NCBI GenBank assembly: GCA_003164785.1
Contig: PLUE01000047.1
Span: 62,001-126,000, forward strand
DNA length: 64,000 nucleotides
Origin: Gammaproteobacteria bacterium
GTDB lineage: Bacteria > Pseudomonadota > Gammaproteobacteria > Steroidobacterales > Steroidobacteraceae
Direction of reading: 5' to 3'
The translations under genes were made by a program, and so were the position numbers. Positions 8,884 through 16,102 of this stretch are shown here, piece by piece (position 1 is the first letter of the stretch; each line of letters starts with the position of its first letter). Below the pieces are notes generated by a model that ran no database searches, was not told the origin of the DNA, and worked only from the letters and a program-made list of their open reading frames with translations.

Positions 8884-8903
8884 GGCTGCATTGTAAAGCA
8901 GCC
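8884..8903. terminator. short inverted repeat between two leftward genes
   Basis: GGCTGC (8884-8889) and GCAGCC (8898-8903) flank an 8-base loop. The hairpin lies downstream of the lipoprotein gene and upstream of the TPR gene, both leftward. There is no T run, so termination is only possible. Confidence 0.3.
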
Positions 8904-8931
8904 GGCCTCCTCGCAGTCCGGTTGCGGCGCC

Positions 8932-9291
8932 CTACTGTTCCGCTACGCGAATCTTTCGTTCCATGTCGAGGCACTTTCCCCAGCCGATGTTGGCCAACGA
9001 GTAGCCGAGAACATGATCGGATCGGATGTCGACGGTCACTTCGAGCTCACAACCGTGAAAGCCCACGGGCGCGCCGGCGGGCGCCTCCGCGAGGAACCAG
9101 TCGTATATGAGCTTGGTGGAGGACGTGTCGACCTTGCGCGGCGCCCCGAAGGCCTCCTCCAAGCGGCTCACCGGCTTGCCGACATTGTCCGCCGCGATTC
9201 GCGGTATCGGCCGGACCGCATAATCGGAATGGCCGCAGCCGGTGAGCGCAAAACCAGCGGCGGCCAGAACCGCGACGACAACTCGCAACAT
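8932..9291 (-). CDS. small predicted lipoprotein
   Basis: Taking the ATG at 9291 gives a 119-residue protein with a lipoprotein signal: MLRVVVAVLAAAGFALTGC, where the lipobox LTGC puts the lipidated Cys at residue 19. An in-frame extension to 9417 would bury this signal and is rejected. The mature part contains KPVSRLEEAFGAPRKV and KLIYDWFLAE, a pattern like small SmpA/OmlA-type outer-membrane lipoproteins, though I cannot assign the family with certainty. Two further Cys in the mature part (HGCELEV and WGKCLDM) might form a disulfide. Probable location is the outer membrane periplasmic face. Confidence 0.7.
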   Translation of the reverse strand: MLRVVVAVLAAAGFALTGCGHSDYAVRPIPRIAADNVGKPVSRLEEAFGAPRKVDTSSTKLIYDWFLAEAPAGAPVGFHGCELEVTVDIRSDHVLGYSLANIGWGKCLDMERKIRVAEQ

Positions 9292-9358
9292 AGGGTCGAT
9301 TCCCAAGCACGGAACATGGTTTCCATTATCACCTGAGTAGGAGCGGACGGCCGCCGAC

Positions 9359-10840
9359 TCAGGTCGCAGAATCCGAATCCACGATTTGAGCCCGCTGGTC
9401 GCGCAAAAGCAATGCATGCGTCATGCCCCGGGGCAGATCCTCCGGGTGGTGCACGGCGATGACCAGCGTCAGATTTTGCTTCATGAGATCTTCGAGCAAG
9501 CGCTTCATCACCGCACGTTGCCGCGGGTCGAGTCCGGTCAGCGGTTCATCCAGCAAGAGGATCCGCTTCCTGCCCGTGAGCGCGCGCGCGAACAGCGCGC
9601 GGCGTAGCTGCCCATACGACAGCTCGCGGGGGCGGCGTTTGGCCACCGCCAGCAGTTTGAAGAATTTGAGCCAGTGAAGTGCGCTTTTTCGATCGGCCGC
9701 CGTCGGCGCGTCGGACAAACCGATGCTGGCGTAACGCCCGCTGGCGACCAATTCGAACACCGACACATCGACGCCGTAGTCGGTTTGCAGTTCGGGCGAG
9801 ACGAGGCCTACCTGCCGCTTCCACGCCGAGATCGGCGTGCCGCGGGGGAAGCCGGTACGATCGATGACGCCGCCCAACGCCGGCGACAGATCCCCATAGA
9901 GCAATTTGAGAAGGCTGGACTTGCCGGCGCCGTTGGCGCCGAAAATCGCCCATTGCTCGCCCGCGCGCAGAGTCCAATTCACATCGCGCAGCACCTCGCG
10001 GTACTCGACGAACAGGTCGGCTTTCGCGAGCCGCAGAAGAACCGGCGCGGCGCGTGCGGGCGACCGTGGCCGGCGCACCTCGGGCGAGGTCCGCGTGCCC
10101 TCGCCCGCCCGGGCTTGCAGCCGCGCCAGATCCGCACCCCGCAACCGCTTGATCTCACGAACTTTGCCGGCGCGCAGTTCGATCAGTCCGGTGGTGCCCT
10201 TCGGGATGTCCATCGCTCGATGCGCCGACACGACCCAGGATTGGCCCTTGGCCAGCGCAAATCCCAGGATGCCGTCGATCCGGGCTCGAAACCCCATGTC
10301 CAACCCGTTGTAGAACTCATCCAAGAGCAGCCAGTCGGGCTTTTGGATCAACCCGCGCGCCAGCAACACGAGGCGCTTCTGTCCATACGACAGCGACAAG
10401 AACCTACGCCCTGCCAACTCCAGCAAGCCACAGAGCTCCAGCATGGTGTGGATCTGTCGCTGCTCCGCCTTGGCGATGGGCCGTTGCAGAAGATCCGTGC
10501 GATGCAGCCCGGTCGCCAACACGTCGAAAACCACGAGGTTCCAGCCATAGCGAGCATATTTGTCCTGCAACTCGGCGCCGATGTAGGCGATGCGCTGTTT
10601 CGCCTCGATGAGATCGACGTGGCGGCGTCCCAGCCGGTAGGAGCGCTTCTCACGACCCGTGGGCGTCGGCCACACCGCCGTGCCGATGAGTTTCAATAAC
10701 TGTGTCTTGCCGGCGCCGTTTCCGCCGATGAGTGCCCAACGCTCGCCCGCTTTGAGCACCAGCGACACCTCTTTGAGCGCCCATGTGTCGCCGCGCCGCA
10801 CGCTGACCGCATGCAGCGCGACACTCAAGCGGACAGTCAT
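9359..10840 (-). CDS. tandem ABC-type ATPase, ModF-like
   Basis: This single chain of 493 residues holds two ABC nucleotide-binding domains. Domain 1 has Walker A GGNGAGKT (about residues 39-46), signature LSYGQKRL and Walker B WLLLDEFYNGLD. Domain 2 has GANGAGKSS, LSYGQLRR and ILLLDEPLTGLD followed by the switch His in VIAVHHPEDLP. The unusual LSYGQ signatures and the tandem layout match ModF/PhrA-type proteins, which are soluble and of uncertain role; a molybdate link is only by name. No membrane component is adjacent. The first codon overlaps the stop of a short upstream frame (ATGA), suggesting a lost or tiny upstream partner. Confidence 0.82.
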   Translation of the reverse strand: MTVRLSVALHAVSVRRGDTWALKEVSLVLKAGERWALIGGNGAGKTQLLKLIGTAVWPTPTGREKRSYRLGRRHVDLIEAKQRIAYIGAELQDKYARYGWNLVVFDVLATGLHRTDLLQRPIAKAEQRQIHTMLELCGLLELAGRRFLSLSYGQKRLVLLARGLIQKPDWLLLDEFYNGLDMGFRARIDGILGFALAKGQSWVVSAHRAMDIPKGTTGLIELRAGKVREIKRLRGADLARLQARAGEGTRTSPEVRRPRSPARAAPVLLRLAKADLFVEYREVLRDVNWTLRAGEQWAIFGANGAGKSSLLKLLYGDLSPALGGVIDRTGFPRGTPISAWKRQVGLVSPELQTDYGVDVSVFELVASGRYASIGLSDAPTAADRKSALHWLKFFKLLAVAKRRPRELSYGQLRRALFARALTGRKRILLLDEPLTGLDPRQRAVMKRLLEDLMKQNLTLVIAVHHPEDLPRGMTHALLLRDQRAQIVDSDSAT

Positions 10841-10980
10841 GCGCGGGTGACCCGCCAGTTACCCCCGAATTCGCTGACCCGTCCTTCGCGGACCAGCTTG
10901 AGCAAATGGGCCTGCGGCTGCGGGTGCCCCCCGCCGCACCGTAGTCGCCTCACCGGTGAATGTTGCATGCACAACATCAT
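10837..10980 (-). pseudogene. possible C-terminal remnant upstream of the ModF-like gene
   Basis: A 47-codon minus-strand frame runs from ATG at 10980 to a TGA that overlaps the ModF-like ATG by 4 bases. Its last part, AHLLKLVREGRVSEFGGNWRV, looks like genuine protein and resembles the winged-helix tail of metallo-beta-lactamase-fold hydrolases; the first 20 codons do not. The start-stop overlap suggests a former operon partner whose 5' part was deleted. It could instead be a real micro-ORF. No good ribosome site is visible. The remaining bases to 11118 show only an imperfect dyad, ATGTTG-N6-CAACAT near 10960-10977. Confidence 0.35.
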
Positions 10981-11118
10981 AGGATCATTAAATTATTTTG
11001 GACAGCTGCACGCCATCCGCGCGTTTGGGCCCCCTCCCAGCGGGTTTGGGCGCGATTGTGAGGCAGATCGCAGTCGGACATAGTTGCGGCCATTGCCGGA
11101 GCGGCTACACTGGTAGGC

Positions 11119-11658
11119 ATGTCGAACTCCCCGAAAGCTAGGCGTGTAGGTGGCCCTCCGGCTTGGGACGAACTATCGCGGCCCGACTCTGAACAGAACC
11201 AGCGCTTCCTGGCGGAGTCGTTGTCGTTGCTCCTGGCCGACCTGTTGCGCTCCGTCTTGTCGGATGCGAGTCCCGCCCTGCCCGCCGACGAGGCGGCCGT
11301 GGAGCGTTACCGAAATCTCGCCGATTCGCTCGCCGACGGCGAATCGCGCCGCCGCACGAGTCTGGGGATCACCCGGGCCGGACTCGCCAAGCGCTGCGTC
11401 ACCTGGCTGAAACTGTTGCTGACCCCGGCGCCGAACTCGCCCACCGCCGCCCCGATGCGTGAGTTCGTCGATGCATTGGGACTTTTTCCTGCGTTGTTCG
11501 ACAGCGAGCCGTCGGCGCGATCCCGCCGCGCCCGCTTGACGTGGCTGCTGACACACGATCGCCGGCTCGATGCCAGCACCCGCGAGGCCGCCACCGCCTT
11601 GATAGAAGCCTGCGAGCATTTAGGGGTTCTCCTCTGGCCTGATGCGGAAACGGCCTGA
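11119..11658 (+). CDS. hypothetical helical protein
   Basis: This 179-residue soluble protein is not recognised. It is rich in Leu, Ala and Arg and predicted helical, with FLAESLSLLLADLLRSVL near residues 30-47 and KRCVTWLKLLLTPAP near 92-106; no signal peptide or transmembrane segment is visible. It starts at ATG 11119 after a 138-base gap and is followed by a desaturase gene 76 bases later on the same strand. GC-rich third positions make it look like a normal resident gene. No function can be proposed. Confidence 0.6.
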   Translation: MSNSPKARRVGGPPAWDELSRPDSEQNQRFLAESLSLLLADLLRSVLSDASPALPADEAAVERYRNLADSLADGESRRRTSLGITRAGLAKRCVTWLKLLLTPAPNSPTAAPMREFVDALGLFPALFDSEPSARSRRARLTWLLTHDRRLDASTREAATALIEACEHLGVLLWPDAETA

Positions 11659-11734
11659 TACGGTTCCTTAGCGAACCGTTGTAGTGAGCGTATGATGCTC
11701 AGTTACCTTTTCGCGCGCCTTGCCGGAGTTTTCG

Positions 11735-12841
11735 ATGCAAACGCCATCCACACCTGAACCAGAGATCATCGCGAAGCCGAGCCCGGCTCCCGATAAATCA
11801 CGTTTCAAGTTCCAGAAGATGCTGCAGCCGTTCACGCTCGAGCGGGGGATCGTCGTGCCCATCATCTGGTTCTTTTTGGATTGGCTCGTCCTGGGCGTCG
11901 CGATCGCCAGCCTGCTGGTGGTCGATACCTGGTGGGTCAAGGTGTTCGCCTCGCTGGTCGCGGCCCTATGGATCGCCCGTCTGTTCGTGATCGGCCATGA
12001 CGCTTGCCATGGTTCCTATACGCCCAACAAGACGTTGAACAAGTGGATCGGGCGGATCGCCTTCCTGCCCTCGCTCACGCCCTACAGCCTGTGGGAAGTG
12101 GGGCACAACCTCGCTCACCATGGTTTCACGAATCTCAAGGGCCGCGACTACGTGTGGACGCCCTACTCGCCGCTCGAGTTCGCGCGGTTGCCCTGGGGAC
12201 GGCGCCAACTTGAGCACGTCTACCGCAGCGGCGTCGGTCAAGGCGTGTACTACATGGTCGAGATGTGGTGGAAGAAGCTGTTCTTCCCCGGCCGTAAGCA
12301 CGTCACGACGCGTCGCACCAGTCATCTCGTGGACAGCTTCCTGGTGGCCGGATTCGCGGTCCTGTGGATCGGCGGGCTCACCGCATGGGGCGTCTACAGC
12401 GGCAAGTCGATCTGGTCGTTGCTGATCTTCGGCTTTGCGGTGCCGTTTTTCCTGTGGAACTGTCTGATGGGTTTCGTGATCTACGTGCAGCACACGCATC
12501 CGCGGGTGGCCTGGTACGAGCGTCGCGACGAATGGACCGCCAACGCCGGGTACGCCACCACCACCGTGCACATCAAGCTGATGCGTCCGCTGGATGGCCT
12601 GATTCACTACATCCTGGAGCACGGTGCTCACCACGTGAACATGGGCATTCCGCTGTATCGGCTGAAGGAAGCTCAGGCGAGGCTCAGCGCCACGCTCGAC
12701 GAGCGCCTGAATTCCGAGGTGTTCTCGTGGCGCTATTATTGGAACACGGTGCGGCGTTGCAAGCTGTATGACTTCGCGCAGCATGTGTGGACCGATTTCG
12801 ACGGCCACATCACATCGCAGGCGTTGGTTCAGTCCCGCTGA
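11735..12841 (+). CDS. membrane fatty acid desaturase (delta-12/omega-6 like)
   Basis: This integral-membrane di-iron enzyme introduces a double bond into an acyl chain. All three histidine boxes are present: GHDACHGSY, VGHNLAHHGF and EHGAHHVNMGIP. Hydrophobic segments lie at about residues 35-75, 195-215 and 225-245. I prefer the ATG at 11735, which has GGAG 6 bases upstream, to the TTG at 11720. The product is 368 residues. The HDACH box and the general layout resemble bacterial delta-12-type desaturases rather than sterol or carotene enzymes. The last 13 bases overlap the convergent ABC ATPase gene. An electron donor is not encoded beside it. Confidence 0.88.
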   Translation: MQTPSTPEPEIIAKPSPAPDKSRFKFQKMLQPFTLERGIVVPIIWFFLDWLVLGVAIASLLVVDTWWVKVFASLVAALWIARLFVIGHDACHGSYTPNKTLNKWIGRIAFLPSLTPYSLWEVGHNLAHHGFTNLKGRDYVWTPYSPLEFARLPWGRRQLEHVYRSGVGQGVYYMVEMWWKKLFFPGRKHVTTRRTSHLVDSFLVAGFAVLWIGGLTAWGVYSGKSIWSLLIFGFAVPFFLWNCLMGFVIYVQHTHPRVAWYERRDEWTANAGYATTTVHIKLMRPLDGLIHYILEHGAHHVNMGIPLYRLKEAQARLSATLDERLNSEVFSWRYYWNTVRRCKLYDFAQHVWTDFDGHITSQALVQSR

Positions 12842-13617
12842 GGCTCCAATGCGGGGCGCCATAGATGAGTTCCCTTGTAGTCGACGATATCGACGCGTGT
12901 TTCGAACGCGGCGGACAGCCAGTCGCCCGCGAGGGCGTCGTGGACGGTTCCGTGCCCGACCAGCCCGTGCCGACCCATGACGACCAGTCGATCGGCCGCG
13001 AGCGCCAAGGACAGGTCATGAATGGCGCTCACGACACACACGTCGCGCGTGCGCGCCTGGTCGCGCAACAGGCGCACGACGTCCTCCTGGTGCGGCGGAT
13101 CCAGGTGCGCGGTCGGTTCGTCCAGCAGCAACACCGGTGCTTCGACCGCCAGCGCACGCGCCAGATACACGCGCTGACGTTCACCACCCGACAGACTCGA
13201 CACCCGGCGCTGCGACCAGTCGAGCGAACCGGTGGCGAGCATGGCGCGGCGGACGGCTGCATCGTCCTGGGCTTGCCGGGCCGCGAGCCACCCGCCATGT
13301 GCAAACCGGCCCAGACCGACCACTTCGGTTCCGGTCAGATCGGAGACGCCGGCCGACTGTGCGAGCCACGCCAGTCGCCGCGCCCGCTCGCGGCGTGGCC
13401 ACGAGGCGAGGTCCCTGTCGTGCAAACGGATCGCGCCCGCGAGCGGACGCGCCAACCCGGCCAGAGCACGCAGCAATGTCGATTTCCCGCAGCCGTTGGG
13501 GCCCACCACGGCGCTCCACTGCCCGGCCGAAAAGGCGAGCGATACGTCCTGGAGCACGACGCGTGCGCCGTAGCCCAGCGTCAAACTCCGGCAGCTCAAA
13601 ATCGGCGGCTCAACCAT
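12829..13617 (-). CDS. btuD: cobalamin ABC importer, ATP-binding subunit
   Basis: This 262-residue ATPase carries Walker A GPNGCGKST (about residue 37), signature LSGGERQRVYLARAL and Walker B VLLLDEPTAHLD. It belongs to the Fe-siderophore/heme/B12 importer group. The assignment to vitamin B12 rests on position: it overlaps the permease by 8 bases, follows a BtuF-like binding protein, and lies opposite a cobalamin-riboswitch-controlled btuB. It couples ATP hydrolysis to import across the inner membrane. Iron-siderophore transport is the alternative but is less likely here. Its 3' end overlaps the convergent desaturase gene by 13 bases. Confidence 0.87.
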   Translation of the reverse strand: MVEPPILSCRSLTLGYGARVVLQDVSLAFSAGQWSAVVGPNGCGKSTLLRALAGLARPLAGAIRLHDRDLASWPRRERARRLAWLAQSAGVSDLTGTEVVGLGRFAHGGWLAARQAQDDAAVRRAMLATGSLDWSQRRVSSLSGGERQRVYLARALAVEAPVLLLDEPTAHLDPPHQEDVVRLLRDQARTRDVCVVSAIHDLSLALAADRLVVMGRHGLVGHGTVHDALAGDWLSAAFETRVDIVDYKGTHLWRPALEPQRD

Positions 13618-14611
13618 CGCGGTTCCTACGCCAGAGCAGAAATACCAGGTAGGCGCCGCCGATGCATGCCGTCACCGCGCCAACCGGCAGCTCCGCAGGC
13701 CGAATGATCCAGCGACTGAGCAGATCGGCCGCCTGCAACAGCGCTCCACCGCACAGCGGCGCCGCGATCAACAATTGGCGGTGATTCACCGCGAGCGTCT
13801 CACGGACCAGATGCGGCGCCATCAACCCCACGAACCCTACGGTGCCCACCTGGCTGACGGCCGCCGCCGTGCCCAGCGACACCACGCCCAGCAACGTCAG
13901 TCGTAGCACGGGCAACGACAAGCCAAGGGAGTGCGCCGTATCCTCGCCGAGCGTCAGAGCATCGAGCCCGCGGGCGAGTCCGACCGCGGGAATCAGGCAG
14001 ATGACGAATACAACCCCCAGCAGCATGGCGGACGACCAACCGAGAAAGCCCGTGGTCCCGAGAATGAATGACTGCATCGCCCGCCAGATGTCGGGCTTCG
14101 TCAGCAGGATCAACGAGGTGACCGCGCTCAACACGAACGCGATCACGATTCCCGCGAGCAGCAGACTCGCCGTCTGCAGGACACCGCGCGACAGCGCGAT
14201 CGTCAGTGCGGTCGCGGCGGCCGCGCCGATGCAAGCCGCGCCGGTGACCCCGATTTTTCCAGCCCAGGCCAGTTCACCCAGCGTCGAATCCGCGGCGACC
14301 AAGGTGATGGCGACGCCGAGCACCGCCCCCGATGCCGTCCCGAGCAAATAGGGTTCCGCCAATGGATTGCGAAATACCCCCTGTGCCGTGGCGCCGCACA
14401 GACCGAGCAATGCCCCCACGCACCAAGCGCCGACGGTTCGCGGCAGACGAATCTGCCACAGCACCACGGCGGACTGAGGATCGGGCGACAGCAACCAATG
14501 CAGCGAGGTCTCCACACTCGACGTACCGATGATGAGGCTGGCGCAGGTCAACGACAGCGTCAGCAAGAGACAGCCCGCCAGCCACAGCACGAAGCGGTTG
14601 CGTGCGTTCAC
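13610..14611 (-). CDS. btuC: cobalamin ABC importer, permease subunit
   Basis: This is a FecCD-family permease of 333 residues with about ten membrane segments. Diagnostic stretches are IRLPRTVGAWCVGALLGLCG, GVFRNPLAEPYLLGTASGA and VGTVGFVGLMAPHLVR. I chose the GTG at 14611, which forms a GTGA overlap with the btuF stop; the longer frame up to 14749 runs antisense-like through btuF and has no membrane character. The 3' end overlaps btuD by 8 bases, so all three are probably translationally coupled. It forms the channel through which BtuF-delivered cobalamin crosses the inner membrane. Confidence 0.87.
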   Translation of the reverse strand: MNARNRFVLWLAGCLLLTLSLTCASLIIGTSSVETSLHWLLSPDPQSAVVLWQIRLPRTVGAWCVGALLGLCGATAQGVFRNPLAEPYLLGTASGAVLGVAITLVAADSTLGELAWAGKIGVTGAACIGAAAATALTIALSRGVLQTASLLLAGIVIAFVLSAVTSLILLTKPDIWRAMQSFILGTTGFLGWSSAMLLGVVFVICLIPAVGLARGLDALTLGEDTAHSLGLSLPVLRLTLLGVVSLGTAAAVSQVGTVGFVGLMAPHLVRETLAVNHRQLLIAAPLCGGALLQAADLLSRWIIRPAELPVGAVTACIGGAYLVFLLWRRNRDG

Positions 14612-15516
14612 GGCGCCAATCTGTCGAGGCAATCGGCGAGCGCCCGCATCCCTTCCGCCACCCGCGGGCCCGCGCGCACGATGGTGTCGTTCACCTCCGG
14701 CGTCGTCACGCACAACCGCTTCTCGCGCACCGCGCGAATGGTGCCCCAACCGGGGCGCTCGCCGAGCCGCGGCGCCTCCACGGGAGAGATGAAAATCACG
14801 TCGGGGTTGCGGCGTACGACATACTCGGGATTGAGCTTCGGGAATGGACCCAAATCCGCCGTCACGATGTTGCGGCTGCCCAATCGGTCGAGCAATTCGC
14901 CGATGAACGATTCCGGCCCGGCGGCGTAGGGAGCGCGATCCACTTCGAAATACACCGTGGGGCCCCCGCCATGCCGCCTTGCCCGCGCGCGCTCGCCGAT
15001 GTCGCGCACGGCACCGTCGATCGTTTGCTCCAGGATCACGGCCCGGTCCGGCACGCCCAGGATCCTTCCGAGCACGTCGGCCGTACGTCCGATGTCGGCA
15101 TAGGTCTGGGTGTCCAGAGCAAAGGTCTGAATCCCCAATTCTTGAAGGCGCTGCGTGATGCGTTGGGAACGGCTGAGCAGGATCAAGTCCGGCTTCAGGC
15201 TCACGATCAACTCCACCGATGCGTCGTCCAATCCGCCCGTCTTCGGCAGCGCGCGCACCTGCGCGGGCCAGTTCGAGAAACGATCCGTGGCGACCAACCG
15301 GTCACAGGCCCCCAGTGCGCACACGGTTTCGGTGAGCGAGGGCAGCAGCGAGACGATGCGCGACGGACTGCGGGCAAAGGTGATGTCGCGCTGCAGGTCA
15401 TCGCGCACCACCACGCCAGGATGTACTGGTTCCGCGGCCCGCGCGGCAGTATCGGCGAGGCCAAGGCCCGACCCCCAGGCCAGAAGAACCAGGGCCATGG
15501 CCACAGACCGCGTCAC
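14608..15516 (-). CDS. btuF: cobalamin-binding periplasmic protein
   Basis: This 302-residue protein has a cleavable signal peptide (SVAMALVLLAWGSGLGLADTA) and the helical-backbone metal/cofactor-binding fold. Key stretches are RIVSLLPSLTETVCALG, VELIVSLKPDLILLS and NPDVIFISP, all typical of BtuF rather than siderophore-binding proteins. The start is GTG at 15516, which overlaps the TGA of a 23-codon open frame (GTGTGA); the ribosome site in front is weak (GCGGGG), so coupling to that frame is plausible. It captures corrinoids in the periplasm for BtuCD. It is divergent from btuB, and I see no riboswitch of its own. Confidence 0.85.
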   Translation of the reverse strand: MTRSVAMALVLLAWGSGLGLADTAARAAEPVHPGVVVRDDLQRDITFARSPSRIVSLLPSLTETVCALGACDRLVATDRFSNWPAQVRALPKTGGLDDASVELIVSLKPDLILLSRSQRITQRLQELGIQTFALDTQTYADIGRTADVLGRILGVPDRAVILEQTIDGAVRDIGERARARRHGGGPTVYFEVDRAPYAAGPESFIGELLDRLGSRNIVTADLGPFPKLNPEYVVRRNPDVIFISPVEAPRLGERPGWGTIRAVREKRLCVTTPEVNDTIVRAGPRVAEGMRALADCLDRLAP

Positions 15517-15584
15517 ACTGGCCCCGCCGCAGCCGCGGGCATGATCGCTTCCAGGCCGAGAAGCTCGAGTAATACGTTGTTCAT
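15513..15584 (-). CDS. possible 23-residue leader peptide before btuF
   Basis: ATG at 15584 opens a 23-codon frame (MNNVLLELLGLEAI, then a Pro/Ala-rich end) whose TGA overlaps the btuF GTG start. It is preceded directly by an in-frame stop, so it is not the tail of a longer gene. Overlap with a poorly supported btuF start suggests translational coupling. No strong ribosome site is visible and no known family matches, so this is tentative. Confidence 0.35.
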   Translation of the reverse strand: MNNVLLELLGLEAIMPAAAAGPV

Positions 15585-15764
15585 TCAGGCGCGGTCCATT
15601 GAATGCAGCGCCGGCTTTGCTTTACCGGCTTCCCGTTTCACCCATTGGCCGGACGGCCAACGGACTCCTGAACGCGCCGCTAGTCTGCCCTCGAACGACG
15701 AGACGGTCAAACAAGCGTGCGAGAGCAGGTTGACCTCGCTGCCGGAATGCGGCACCGTAAGAAT

Positions 15765-15932
15765 ACATAACAAGTTCCCCTGACGGGGATTCAAAGGGAA
15801 CTCGGGTGACATGCCCGGGCTGCCCCCGCAACTGTAAGCGGTGTGCCCCGCATCGAAGACCACTGGATTGACGAAGTCCGGGAAGGTGATGCAGGGACGT
15901 CAAAGCCGCGAGCCAGGAGACCTGCTTGTCAT
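15765..15932 (+). promoter_or_regulatory. cobalamin riboswitch (B12 element)
   Basis: The conserved parts of the adenosylcobalamin aptamer occur in order: AAAGGGAAC with CGGGTG (about 15795-15810), GCCCCCGCAACTGTAAGCGG (the B12 box, about 15822-15841), CACTGG, GGGAAGGTG and finally GCCAGGAGACCTGC (about 15912-15925). ACAAG (15770-15774) and CTTGT (15926-15930) can close the outer stem. It lies about 170 bases upstream of btuB on the same strand and should switch off receptor synthesis when cobalamin is abundant. Confidence 0.95.
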
Positions 15933-16102
15933 GGTCGCCCATTCGACAGCCGGGGTGTGCTGAGCGAGCGGAGTATCCCGAAGTGGCGACGGTATAGGAC
16001 TGCGTCTGATGCAGGCCGACGTCGCCGTGCCCAATTTTTGGGCTTGGCGTCGCGTGCCCGTATCCGCTGCGGTCTGCGGATCTTCGTCATTGGGAGCAAG
16101 TC

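Noticed and set aside
14612..14749. 46-residue N-terminal extension of BtuC
   Set aside because: It lies wholly within btuF and has no membrane character; the GTGA overlap at 14611 is a better start.
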